Shown here in pieces: positions 1-8,730 of a stretch of DNA of 64,000 nt. The notes beneath the pieces were generated by a model. It saw nothing but the letters and a program-made list of their open reading frames with translations. It did not search any database and was not told the DNA's origin. This stretch comes from Marinoscillum sp040222955 (GTDB lineage: Bacteria; Bacteroidota; Bacteroidia; Cytophagales; Cyclobacteriaceae), in contig NZ_JAVKCA010000007.1 in the NCBI RefSeq assembly GCF_040222955.1, positions 558,001 to 622,000 on the forward strand, written 5' to 3'. Position numbers and translations under genes: made by a program. Numbering within the stretch: position 1 is the first letter of the stretch; each line of letters opens with the position of its first letter.

Positions 1-2388
1 GCCTCCTTCCACATCCTGATCTACCCTGCTCCTATACTCCACGATACTCTGGTTGCTCAGGCTCAGACTCCCAAACCCTATGGGAAATAAAGTGGCCACG
101 GTATTTGATCCAAGTCTTAACCATTCACCGTTTTGAATCGTCAAAGTACCTCCAGCACTCCCGGTAATCTGAAAGCCATCATCCTCCAACCGTCCCCTCT
201 GTATTGTTAAATCGTTATTGATGGTAATATCCGACAACAATGCGATAGCAGAGCTGCCACCACTACTCTGTCTATCAATGGTTAGGTTATAAAACGAACT
301 ACTTCCGGCATCCACCTCCTGATCTCCGCTTGAATTTTGACCGTCAAATAAAACTGTACCGGTTCCGGCTGTAAAAGCTCCTCCTGCAGATACTGTCCAA
401 TTATTCTGCAGAGAAATGGTATTGCTTCCCGCGCTTAACGTTCCATTGGTAATCGTCAGGTTGGCATCATCTCCATTGATATCCAGATCATCCACAAGCG
501 TCCAGGTACCTCCGGAGAAATCAAACTCGACAGTTCCCATCAACGAGACACCATTGCTGGTAAGGTAATTGGTAGTGGCAGAAGACATGGTAAAAACAAT
601 GGTTCCCAGATAGTTTGAAGTCACATCGGCATCCAGAATCAGGTCACCATAGAGGTAAAGCGAGTTGGTGGCCAATCCCTCCCACCTTACAGCCGTATTC
701 ACGCCAGACCAATCCATATCCTGTACTTCTGCTAGTGCCAAATCCAAAGTCACAGATGGATCAACCCCGGAAAAGGAATTCGCATCAAAATAAACATTGT
801 CCGCACCTGATGGGATGCATATCCCAGAGGATCCTCCACTGGTTGTCGACCAGTTGCCTTCATCAGACCAGTTGCCAGAGTTTCCTCCAATCCAATACAG
901 ACTAGCTGGTGAGTGGCTGCCACTGAATGTGATTCCTGAATTGTTGCCTTTATCAATTCCTGAATTGTCCGTGAAGGAAGCTCCTGACACTGCAATGTCC
1001 TGGATCACATTCGCATCCACAGTCTGAACCCCACTAAAGGAAAGATTGGCCTGTACCCCTGGTGTATTAGATTTTATTGTTCTCCAACTGGAACAATCCC
1101 CGTTTGAAATCAGGTTTCCTGAAAAAGAGGTTCCACTGCCGGCACTGTTAAACTTGACAATATTAAAATCTCCCATCGTGAGACTTGCCAGGGATACACT
1201 CTCAGCACCATTATCAAAAGTAAGGTCAACCGACGAACCACAGGTAATATTGCCCATGGTGTAGGGTGCATCTACACCATCACCCAACGTCAGAACCACA
1301 TTATCACTTAGATCAACAGTTCCTGATATATTCAAAGACGGACTATTGTCACTGGTATTTGTAAACGAAAGAATAGCGTCTGTGCCTACGGTGAGGTTTC
1401 CCGCCACCGTAGTGGCTCTGTCAATTCTGATGGATGAGACCGTGCCCGTCGTAACCACAATATCTCCTCCAATGGTAGCTGTTCGGTCGAAAACCACAGT
1501 GGTGCTCCCGGTTAGATTCAAATCACCATCCAGCTCCATATTCTGACTAAATAGAATATCGCTACCAGAGGATCCCTCAATGGTCAAATGTGAATCAAAT
1601 TCCACCTGATCCTGCCACCTAACTTCTCCATTGGCCCCCAAATCAACGTTCCCCTGAAAAACCGTATAATCACCTCTGAAGTTTCCATCTCCATTGGCCC
1701 CCACTATAAAGTCACCCGAAAAAACGTTTCCGTCACCAGCTCCAAATCCACTTCCATTTGGGCCTCTTATGTTATAAGTGCAGTTTGCCGGAAGGGAAAT
1801 CTCCCCAAAAGTTTTGGCATTGCTGTTGACATTATTGCCTTCTACCGTAAAAGTAACTCCAGCAGTAGAAACGGTGACAGCACCGAAAACCACTCGATCT
1901 GTGGTATTTGCAGAGCTTCCTGTGTTGATTTGAATGGTACCCGAAGTATTGGGAAAATAAAAGTCGGGAAGTGATCTCGCGATACTCCCCAGTTCAATCG
2001 TAATATTTCCGCTTGAAGAAAAAGTCATATCGCCAGTAACCGTAAAAGTGAGATCATCATCCAATGTGAGATCCCCGGCTATGGTCATATCATTACTCCC
2101 TGTAAACGTAGGAGAATTGGTCACACCACTAAAACTGATATTATTTACACTACCTACCTGATCAAGTGTAACTATCTGACCTCCTATGGTAAACGAATTA
2201 GCATCAAAAAAAACATCATCACCTGCGCCAGGCACATTGGGATGAAAAGTGCTTCCCCCTGAGGTGGTAGCCCAATGCGCGGAATAGTCACTCCAGTTTC
2301 CACCGTCCCCGACCCAATAAAATTGGCCAAATGCAGTAGAGGAAACAATCATAAATAAGACAAAAAAAATTGGTTGGGTTGTCTTCAT
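1..2388 (-). CDS. Secreted repeat surface protein, C-terminus beyond window
   Basis: An open minus-strand frame of 796 codons starts at ATG 2388 and is still open at base 1, so only the N-terminal part is visible. It begins with a signal peptide (MKTTQPIFFVLF..., cleavage likely after SSTAFG). Two related modules are seen, one directly after the signal peptide (FYWVGDGGNWSD, then GAGDDVFFDANSF) and one about 450 residues later (LYWIGGNSGNWSDEGNWS, then GADNVYFDANSF). The rest is rich in Gly, Ser, Thr and Asn with regularly spaced short strands (e.g. NGTLSAGSNTISL), as expected of a right-handed beta-helix. Such Bacteroidota proteins usually end in a T9SS sorting domain; that end is outside the window. 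It is probably an exported adhesin-like or extracellular matrix protein. The substrate is unknown. Confidence 0.75.
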   Translation of the reverse strand, partial: MKTTQPIFFVLFMIVSSTAFGQFYWVGDGGNWSDYSAHWATTSGGSTFHPNVPGAGDDVFFDANSFTIGGQIVTLDQVGSVNNISFSGVTNSPTFTGSNDMTIAGDLTLDDDLTFTVTGDMTFSSSGNITIELGSIARSLPDFYFPNTSGTIQINTGSSANTTDRVVFGAVTVSTAGVTFTVEGNNVNSNAKTFGEISLPANCTYNIRGPNGSGFGAGDGNVFSGDFIVGANGDGNFRGDYTVFQGNVDLGANGEVRWQDQVEFDSHLTIEGSSGSDILFSQNMELDGDLNLTGSTTVVFDRTATIGGDIVVTTGTVSSIRIDRATTVAGNLTVGTDAILSFTNTSDNSPSLNISGTVDLSDNVVLTLGDGVDAPYTMGNITCGSSVDLTFDNGAESVSLASLTMGDFNIVKFNSAGSGTSFSGNLISNGDCSSWRTIKSNTPGVQANLSFSGVQTVDANVIQDIAVSGASFTDNSGIDKGNNSGITFSGSHSPASLYWIGGNSGNWSDEGNWSTTSGGSSGICIPSGADNVYFDANSFSGVDPSVTLDLALAEVQDMDWSGVNTAVRWEGLATNSLYLYGDLILDADVTSNYLGTIVFTMSSATTNYLTSNGVSLMGTVEFDFSGGTWTLVDDLDINGDDANLTITNGTLSAGSNTISLQNNWTVSAGGAFTAGTGTVLFDGQNSSGDQEVDAGSSSFYNLTIDRQSSGGSSAIALLSDITINNDLTIQRGRLEDDGFQITGSAGGTLTIQNGEWLRLGSNTVATLFPIGFGSLSLSNQSIVEYRSRVDQDVEGG

Positions 2389-2587
2389 TGTTTGCTGGAA
2401 AATGCAAATTATTCATCAAATTATAACAACGAGGGCCCATATCAAAGAAGAAACTAACGAAATAGCCAAATAGATAAAAACGTCAAATATTTTTGCCCAT
2501 ACCTTATTAATGATTTGAGATAAACCATTATATAATGCGCTCACAAGCAATTGCATTACTTAATGGATTAACTTTCAAACAAAAATC

Positions 2588-3052
2588 ATGAACGTGATCC
2601 TCCAATTTTACGAAGCTTTCAGAAAGCTGGATGCAGAAGCCATGGTTGCATGCTATCATCCGGATGTGACTTTTGAAGATCCGGCATTTGGAGTGCTTAA
2701 AGGCGTCCATGCCGGTAATATGTGGCGAATGCTTTGCAAGACTCAGACGGGCAAAGATTTTTTGGTGGTATTTTCCGGAATAGAAGAAGACGAGGAGAAA
2801 GGAAAAGCCCACTGGGAAGCGCATTACACCTTCAGCCAGACAGGGCGGCGCGTTCACAACATTATCGAAGCCAGTTTCCGCCTAAAGGATGGCAAAATTA
2901 TACAGCATACTGACCATTTTCCTTTACACCGCTGGGCTCGGCAGGCCATGGGCTTTTCAGGATTCCTCATTGGGTGGAGTGGGTTTTTTAAGAAAAAATT
3001 GAATGCTAAAACCACCAGACTGCTGGCTAAATTTGAAGCCAATCTGGATTAA
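2588..3052 (+). CDS. NTF2-like / SnoaL-like domain protein
   Basis: The 154-residue protein has the SnoaL/NTF2-like opening pattern: MNVILQFYEAFRKLDAEAMV, then CYHPDVTFEDPAFG, then a late ...GKIIQHTDHFPLHRW segment typical of the closing strand of the cone-shaped alpha+beta barrel. No signal peptide is seen, so it is probably cytoplasmic. Family members include isomerases, hydratases and many proteins of unknown role, so no reaction can be assigned. A 12-bp gap separates it from the DinB-like gene downstream on the same strand, suggesting a two-gene operon. The C-terminal tail after the fold (from GFLIGWSGFFKKK) is basic. Confidence 0.75.
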   Translation: MNVILQFYEAFRKLDAEAMVACYHPDVTFEDPAFGVLKGVHAGNMWRMLCKTQTGKDFLVVFSGIEEDEEKGKAHWEAHYTFSQTGRRVHNIIEASFRLKDGKIIQHTDHFPLHRWARQAMGFSGFLIGWSGFFKKKLNAKTTRLLAKFEANLD

Positions 3053-3064
3053 AACTATAGATGT

Positions 3065-3514
3065 ATGAACCAAAGCATACAAAAACTTGAGCGCCTCCTT
3101 GCTGAAACAGAGCGCTACATGAGTAGCTGTACTCCGGAGGACCTTTCCAAAAAACCGGCACCCAACAAGTGGTCCAAAAGAGAAATCCTGGGGCATCTGA
3201 TTGATTCGGCCATCAACAATCTGCAGCGATTTACTGAGATTCAGTATGCTGAGAAACCCTACCTGATCAGAAACTACCGTCAGGACGACCTGGTGCTGGT
3301 GAATGACTATCAGCACGCTGAGCTACAGGAATTGCTCACTCTTTGGAAAGCACTCAATCGCCGGATTGGGATCCTGATGGCAGCACAAACTGAATCCACG
3401 CTGTCTTATCAAATACAATTCGCAGATTACAGCACTTCGGACCTGAAGTTTCTGATGACCGACTATGTGGAACACATGGAACATCACATTCTCCAGATCA
3501 GACGAGTGCATTAA
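3065..3514 (+). CDS. DinB/YfiT-like putative metal-dependent protein
   Basis: The 149-residue protein matches the DinB/YfiT four-helix-bundle superfamily. It has a KPAPNKWSKREILGHLIDS segment with the first conserved His, and a C-terminal VEHMEHHILQI segment supplying the other His ligands of the usual three-His metal site. Members are thiol-dependent transferases or damage-induced proteins, but the substrate cannot be read from the sequence. It is probably co-transcribed with the upstream NTF2-like gene (12-bp gap). Its stop codon lies one base from the stop of the convergent acyl-CoA dehydrogenase gene, so no terminator fits between them. Confidence 0.8.
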   Translation: MNQSIQKLERLLAETERYMSSCTPEDLSKKPAPNKWSKREILGHLIDSAINNLQRFTEIQYAEKPYLIRNYRQDDLVLVNDYQHAELQELLTLWKALNRRIGILMAAQTESTLSYQIQFADYSTSDLKFLMTDYVEHMEHHILQIRRVH

Positions 3515-3515
3515 A

Positions 3516-5825
3516 TCATTTGGTGGCAATGGGCGCGGCCAGGCAGCTCTCCGGTATTTCAAAGGCATTGACGAGCGGCACGGCATTTTCTCTTACCTCC
3601 AGGCAAAGCTGATTGATCATTTTACGAATCGCCTTGGTCTTCGCTCCTGCCATGTAATCATGTTCCAGGTACCAGCCTTTGTTTTTTTCCATCTGAGACA
3701 ATGCAAAGAGCTGACACAGCTTCGTCAGGATTGACTTGCAGCCCTCATCTTCGGTCTTTCTCACCTGAGCAATAAATTGCTCCAGAATCAGTCGCTCAAT
3801 GTACGCAAAGCCCACATTCACCATGTGGTATTGCGTCTGATTAAAAGCATCAAAAGAATCCATGCCATTATCGAGGTGCTTCTTGATGCGTCGGGCCGCC
3901 GAAGTGAGTATGTCACGTTCGCGATAGCGAAATGCATTGAGATAAAACTCAAAATCCAGCAAGTGCTCAGGGTCTGTATTGCGCACGGTGATCGGATTCA
4001 TTTCCGATAGACTCGTTTTAGCCTGTGAGGCCACATAGCTGAGCACCCCAAAAAGGTTAATATCCGAGAACTCCTTTTTAAACTCTGACAAACGGCTTTT
4101 GGCCACGAGCTGCATCAGTACAGTATTATCTCCTTCAAACGTAGTGTATACGTCGGTATCATTTTTAAGTCGGTCTATTCGGTTTTCAGACAAATACCCC
4201 TTACCCCCGCAAGCCTCTCTACATTCCTGCAGGGCATGGGTCGTTCGCCAGGTGGCAAATGATTTCAGTCCGGCGGCCATCGCTTCTATTTCCTGCATAT
4301 CCTCTTCGCTTCGATCCAAAAAACGATCGGTGAGGTACTGTAGTGAAAAGTGGATGGCATAGCTTTCTGCCAGCAACGGCATGAGTCTCCGCTGATGAGT
4401 TCGGTAATTCAGAATAGGTACTTCTGCCCCATTCTCAGGTCCAAACTGGCGGCGCTTATCTCCGTATCGGATAGCTATGGTCAACCCCGATTTCATGGCG
4501 CTAAGACCTGAGCGCGGGATGCCAATTCTGCCTCCCACCAACGTACCCAGCATCGTGAAGAATCGCCTGTTATCACTGGTAATCGGGCTTTTAAAATTCC
4601 CGTCAGCGTCGATAGACGCAAACTTGTCCAGCATATTCTCCACTGGTATCACCACCTGGTCAAACCAGATCTTGCCATTGTCTACGCCATTCAGACCCAT
4701 CTTATGCCCGCAATCCTCTATAAGCACCCCACTAACCGTGTTACCTTCCTCATCCCTTAGTGGCACCACAAAGGCATTCACCCCATAGTCTACCTCATCG
4801 ATAATCAGTTTGGCAAAAACGGTAGCCATTCGGCCATGCACGGCGGCATTTCCAATATACTCCTTGCCAGCACCATGGTGTGGTGTATTGATCACCAGGG
4901 TCTTATTACTATGATGATAGGTGGCAGTGGTCTCTATGCCTTTCACATTAGAGCCATGGCCTGTCTCAGTCATTGCGAAACAGCCCGGAAGCTCCAAAGA
5001 ACCTACATCCTTGAGGTACCGCTGATGGTGTTTTTCTGTACCTAAAAAGTATACACTCATCCCCCACAGGCCAAACTGCACGCCAAACTTGATGACCATG
5101 CTCAGGTCATGATAAGAAAGTGTCTCCATGATGGCAAAGTAACTGGCCATGTCATCCTGCCCACCAAAGGCCTCGGGATAGGCCATACTACCAAATCCCT
5201 GGTCCGCCAGGTACTGACACCATTTTAAGACTTGCTCCCGATACTCCGCAGTACTTTCTCCTTTGTAATATTCAAACTCCGGATCGGAGAGTATTGTCTT
5301 GACCTTTCTGATCACCACCCTGTTTTTTCCATCCAGCAGTTCACTCATTTTGTCCGGGTCGAAATGAGCCTCTGTTTGCTGTCCCCCAGTCTGGGTAGTT
5401 CGCTCCTGTGACCTTAGGTGAAAGGCCGCTTCTCTGGACAGAATCCCCAGTGCCTCTTCAATATCTGTAAGTGGGGCCCTGGCAGCCTCCAAAGTCTTAT
5501 CATCCTGATTTCTGGCATTCAGCCGGGCAAGCTCAATACCAATATCCACCAAACTACGCTTCATCTGTGGGGTGAGGTCCTGTGACACCCGCCTGATTTC
5601 GAAAAGCCATTCTTTCAGCTGACCAGGTGTTGGTGGGTGCTGAGGATCGAGGTGGGAAAGCAAAAAGGTGCGTTCCTTCTGAGTAATCCAGACCTGCTGC
5701 TCGATCAGTTCCCTGATCTTCAGAATCTCACTGGGCGTGAGAATGGCATCGGCCCACACCATGTAAAACATAGGAACGAACGAGAAGAGAAATGGGTTTT
5801 TCTTTAAATATTCAGATTGAATCAT
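3516..5825 (-). CDS. Acyl-CoA dehydrogenase/oxidase family flavoenzyme
   Basis: This large acyl-CoA dehydrogenase of about 769 residues has acyl-CoA oxidase-like organisation. The central region carries the flavin-binding pattern (CFAMTETGHGSNVKGIETTA, then HGRMATVFAKL), and TTFEGDNTVLMQLVAKS near residue 400 of the mature core is the signature around the catalytic glutamate in acyl-CoA oxidases. A long C-terminal helical domain follows. It is predicted to catalyse the first, FAD-dependent step of fatty acid beta-oxidation. The open frame extends to 5912, but the ATG at 5825 (MIQSEYLKKNPFLFSF) gives the usual family N-terminus; the first 29 residues upstream look non-conserved. Other beta-oxidation-type genes lie elsewhere in the window (17726, 49644), not in an operon with this one. 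Confidence 0.88.
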   Translation of the reverse strand: MIQSEYLKKNPFLFSFVPMFYMVWADAILTPSEILKIRELIEQQVWITQKERTFLLSHLDPQHPPTPGQLKEWLFEIRRVSQDLTPQMKRSLVDIGIELARLNARNQDDKTLEAARAPLTDIEEALGILSREAAFHLRSQERTTQTGGQQTEAHFDPDKMSELLDGKNRVVIRKVKTILSDPEFEYYKGESTAEYREQVLKWCQYLADQGFGSMAYPEAFGGQDDMASYFAIMETLSYHDLSMVIKFGVQFGLWGMSVYFLGTEKHHQRYLKDVGSLELPGCFAMTETGHGSNVKGIETTATYHHSNKTLVINTPHHGAGKEYIGNAAVHGRMATVFAKLIIDEVDYGVNAFVVPLRDEEGNTVSGVLIEDCGHKMGLNGVDNGKIWFDQVVIPVENMLDKFASIDADGNFKSPITSDNRRFFTMLGTLVGGRIGIPRSGLSAMKSGLTIAIRYGDKRRQFGPENGAEVPILNYRTHQRRLMPLLAESYAIHFSLQYLTDRFLDRSEEDMQEIEAMAAGLKSFATWRTTHALQECREACGGKGYLSENRIDRLKNDTDVYTTFEGDNTVLMQLVAKSRLSEFKKEFSDINLFGVLSYVASQAKTSLSEMNPITVRNTDPEHLLDFEFYLNAFRYRERDILTSAARRIKKHLDNGMDSFDAFNQTQYHMVNVGFAYIERLILEQFIAQVRKTEDEGCKSILTKLCQLFALSQMEKNKGWYLEHDYMAGAKTKAIRKMINQLCLEVRENAVPLVNAFEIPESCLAAPIATK

Positions 5826-5914
5826 GGGCCTGTCGTTTAAAATCATGAGAAAGTTACATCTGTTCTCATAAAAAGTAACTTCATAATATTTGTTAAAATG
5901 GCTGTTGAGCAAAA

Positions 5915-6709
5915 ATGTTTCTGAGGCTTTCTGTGTTTCTTTGTCACGTGAAAAACTGGTTTTTTACCATTTTATTATTCCAAATCACAAGCATATCAGC
6001 TCAGCATGTGATTTCAGGTACCGTTCTCAATGAAAGTGAAGAGCCGGTGGGTTTCTGCCATGTGTATAATCAAACCATGGGTCTGGGAAAAGTCAGTGAC
6101 ATCAATGGCAACTTTAAAGTCACTGCCAGAAAAGGAGACACCTTGCTTTTCTCCTATGTTGGATACCAGTCTCTTACCCTTCCTGTCAACTCCGTGCACC
6201 TGGTCAATTACCTGAAAGTGACTCTTCCAGAAGACTCCATTTTATTACCTTCCATTACCATCTATGCAGACCCCAACTATCGGGTGCCTTTGAATGTGCA
6301 TGGCGAGCCCATCATTATCCCGGGGGTGAGTATTACGGAAAAGACTGATGGCATCCAACCCGGTGATGTGGGATTTGGAGCCACCGGTGTAGGTGGTGTG
6401 CCAGTGCCGGCAGTCACCATTTACGGCCCCATTACCTACTTCAGTAGGGACGAAAGGGAAAAACGTCAGGCGGTAGAGGCTTACAAAGAAACCCGTGAAA
6501 CCATCACTTACCAGAAATTCATTGTACAGGACTCGGTAAAGCAGAAGCTTTGTGAACTTTATCAACTCAACAGTGACCAGTATGACCAGGTGATCGTGAG
6601 ACTCCACAATCAGTTTCCGGGTATTCAAAAACAGTATAATCCCATGGAAATCTGGAACTGGTTACTCATGCATTTCGACCGATCCGCCAATATAATCAGG
6701 GATTATTAG
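5915..6709 (+). CDS. CarboxypepD_reg-like domain secreted protein
   Basis: After a signal peptide (MFLRLSVFLC..., ending TSISAQ) the protein has a carboxypeptidase-regulatory-like beta-sandwich at about residues 31-100: VISGTVLNESEEPVGFCHV, then GNFKVTARKGDTLLFSYVGYQSL. This is the module found at the N-terminus of SusC-type receptors, but here no TonB barrel follows. The remaining ~160 residues contain a Gly/Pro/Val-rich stretch (GFGATGVGGVPVPAVTIYGP) and a charged C-terminus. It is predicted to be periplasmic or outer-membrane associated, function unknown. It overlaps the convergent gene at 6696 by 14 bases at the 3' ends and diverges from the acyl-CoA dehydrogenase. Confidence 0.7.
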   Translation: MFLRLSVFLCHVKNWFFTILLFQITSISAQHVISGTVLNESEEPVGFCHVYNQTMGLGKVSDINGNFKVTARKGDTLLFSYVGYQSLTLPVNSVHLVNYLKVTLPEDSILLPSITIYADPNYRVPLNVHGEPIIIPGVSITEKTDGIQPGDVGFGATGVGGVPVPAVTIYGPITYFSRDEREKRQAVEAYKETRETITYQKFIVQDSVKQKLCELYQLNSDQYDQVIVRLHNQFPGIQKQYNPMEIWNWLLMHFDRSANIIRDY

Positions 6710-7400
6710 CCTGAGGCCTTCTCATGAGCACATAGCCAACCTTCGCAGAAAAAGTAGGCTGAAGTCTGAGCCCCCTTTCATTGTTGAAGAAAAAATCATC
6801 CCGAAAGAAATAAGTAACGTTCTCCTCCTGCCGTCTATCCAGAAGCAGGTACATCATGTTCATTCCAATGTCCCCTTCCAGTGTCAGACGTGGACTTACA
6901 CTTTTGGTGATCCCCAGCCGGAACCCACCTCCATACCGATGTGAGCGGGTCTCTTCATCATAAAACCTCAGGTAATCACATGAGCCTGTCCAGCTGGAGG
7001 TGCACCCATAACCTGCTGTCAATCGCTCGTCAACCTTCAGGTACCGATACATGGCATTGACACTAAAGTACCAAAGAGCCTCCTCCGAATTGCCGGGTTG
7101 ATAATAAAAGCGCAGCTCTTCCCGCACTTTGAACCCCAAATACTCATCCTCTGTGGACTCGTTGTTCCGTACATCGGCTACCATGCCCACTTCCTGAGTG
7201 AAGCTCACCCAGGTCCGAAATTGATATTCTAAGGACAACAGCACGGATGGATCTTTGGGATTCACGGCATTGGCGAAATCGCCCTTCAGGATCAATCGAT
7301 TAGCGGCCAGTGGATGATCCTCCTTTTGACGGTCCTGGTATTGAGCAGAAAGGCTCGTTACCAGGAGCATGAGCAAGCTTACTAGCAGATACTTCATCAT
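6696..7400 (-). CDS. Outer-membrane beta-barrel-like protein, unrecognised
   Basis: The 234-residue protein has a clear signal peptide (MMKYLLVSLLMLLVTSLSAQ). It is followed by alternating aromatic/polar strands (e.g. LRFYYQPG, WYFSVNAMYRYLKV, GGGFRLGITKSVSPRLTLEGDIG) and a last strand FSAKVGYVLMRR, the pattern of a small outer-membrane barrel. Two cysteines (CTSSWTGSCDY) could form a disulphide in an extracellular loop. Its start overlaps the stop of the upstream LVIVD lipoprotein gene by ATGA, so the three genes 8661-6696 form one translationally coupled operon. I do not recognise a named family; a DUF3575-like barrel is possible. Confidence 0.65.
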   Translation of the reverse strand: MMKYLLVSLLMLLVTSLSAQYQDRQKEDHPLAANRLILKGDFANAVNPKDPSVLLSLEYQFRTWVSFTQEVGMVADVRNNESTEDEYLGFKVREELRFYYQPGNSEEALWYFSVNAMYRYLKVDERLTAGYGCTSSWTGSCDYLRFYDEETRSHRYGGGFRLGITKSVSPRLTLEGDIGMNMMYLLLDRRQEENVTYFFRDDFFFNNERGLRLQPTFSAKVGYVLMRRPQANNP

Positions 7401-8140
7401 TGGATAGGGCTGAATAACTCCAGGTCTTCATCTACACACCCAAACTGGTAAATACCATCATCTCTGGTGATGATCATGGTGTTTTCCAGTGCAATCATAT
7501 CGTTTGCGGCAATTTCTGTGTAAAAATGAATCAATTCAGGTTGTGCGGGATTCTCCAGACTAAATTGCTTCAGACCACTGCTCCCTTCTGCCACAAAGAG
7601 ATCGCCCTTAAAAAATGCCAGCCCCCGTGGATTAATCATCTGCTGCTGGTCCACATCAAACGGATTATCCAGGTTCGATACATCGAGTGTTATCAATCTG
7701 TTCGCTTCAAACAGCGTGTTATTGCATCCCTCACCTGATCTGGTGGTTACATAGGCGTATTCATCATTGGCGATAACCGGGTCACAAGCTGTGCGGTGTA
7801 CAAACTCTGAGCGGTAGGTAGGTTTACCCAGGGCATCCACAGTGTAAATTTTCATTCCACTCTGCCCGCCGATAAACAGGTTTCCCTTGAATCCAAAGAT
7901 TGTTTCTATGCCCGTGCCAATTGGAGTGGAGCTTTGGTACTGCGGATCAGCTACGCTGCTGATATTGATAACCTTCAGATCGGTATTGCTCACGATGTAG
8001 AGAAACTCACCATTGATGGCAAAACGAGCGGTAGAACCACCCACACCTGCACCACCTCCATCGATGAAGCCTACATCACCACTTTCATCAGTGCAGGACC
8101 AGCAAAGCGATACAACGAGTAATAAAAGCAGCTTTCTCAT
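7397..8140 (-). CDS. LVIVD-repeat lipoprotein (second of pair)
   Basis: This is a lipoprotein of about 247 residues. The signal peptide MRKLLLLLVVSLCWSC ends in a lipobox-like Cys followed by acidic residues (TDES). The rest shows repeated beta-propeller-like blades (LYIVSNTDLKVINISSVADPQ, cut here by variation; AYVTTRSGEG; LFVAEGSSGLKQFSLENPAQP) typical of LVIVD repeats. The ATG at 8140 is preferred over one 12 bases upstream because it forms an ATGA overlap with the stop of the preceding lipoprotein gene. It is predicted to be surface- or periplasm-exposed and membrane-anchored. No enzymatic residues are recognisable. It is the middle gene of a three-gene operon. Confidence 0.75.
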   Translation of the reverse strand: MRKLLLLLVVSLCWSCTDESGDVGFIDGGGAGVGGSTARFAINGEFLYIVSNTDLKVINISSVADPQYQSSTPIGTGIETIFGFKGNLFIGGQSGMKIYTVDALGKPTYRSEFVHRTACDPVIANDEYAYVTTRSGEGCNNTLFEANRLITLDVSNLDNPFDVDQQQMINPRGLAFFKGDLFVAEGSSGLKQFSLENPAQPELIHFYTEIAANDMIALENTMIITRDDGIYQFGCVDEDLELFSPIQ

Positions 8141-8661
8141 GGCTTGTAGCATTTAGGTTTTTCAATCATCGTTTGTTCCCAACCGACCACTATCCCTTTG
8201 CCTTCTTCCACACACTCAAAATAGACGTTGTTTTGTGCAGGAAACTCAGCCGTAAAGCCAATCACATCCTCCAGCCGCTTCAACACTATCACCGTATCAC
8301 CCGAAACCTGCAAAGCGAGGAGATCATCGTAATTATCCGCGTAGAGTACTCCGTCCTTCATGGCCATGTCATGGTTACCAGGTATGGTCACGAAAAACTT
8401 ATTCACCGGTTTTCTGGGATCTGTATTGTCGTAAACGTGCAAGCCCTTGCCTACTTCATTGACCAGAAGGAGGTTACCGTAACTATAGATTTTCCCAGCC
8501 GAAACAATATTTCTGGCACTTTCCAGGCCTATAGTCAGCTCGGAGCTATCTGCATATATGGGTCTGAAACCCAAAGTTGATTCCTGATTGAAATCAGGAT
8601 GGAAGTCGTCCGGGCCACAGGCCAGGACCAGCATCGAAAGGAGTAAAAGTGTGTAGCGCAT
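8137..8661 (-). CDS. LVIVD-repeat lipoprotein (first of pair)
   Basis: The 174-residue lipoprotein has an N-terminus MRYTLLLLSMLVLAC with a canonical LAC lipobox, followed by an acidic GPDD segment. LVIVD-type blades are visible: LLLVNEVGKGLHVYDNTDPR and LYADNYDDLLALQVSG. A late Cys pair (FECVEEGKG...; KCYKP) is also present. It is the first gene of an operon with a second LVIVD lipoprotein and a barrel-like protein, each joined by ATGA overlaps. In other Bacteroidota, LVIVD lipoproteins occur as tandem pairs. The role is unknown; a structural or scaffold function of the beta-propeller is inference. Confidence 0.75.
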   Translation of the reverse strand: MRYTLLLLSMLVLACGPDDFHPDFNQESTLGFRPIYADSSELTIGLESARNIVSAGKIYSYGNLLLVNEVGKGLHVYDNTDPRKPVNKFFVTIPGNHDMAMKDGVLYADNYDDLLALQVSGDTVIVLKRLEDVIGFTAEFPAQNNVYFECVEEGKGIVVGWEQTMIEKPKCYKP

Positions 8662-8730
8662 GATGGGTCAGTGTTAGTGATGATATGCCTTATGACACAC
8701 CATCACTAAAAACCGTTGGATGTAGGTGCG

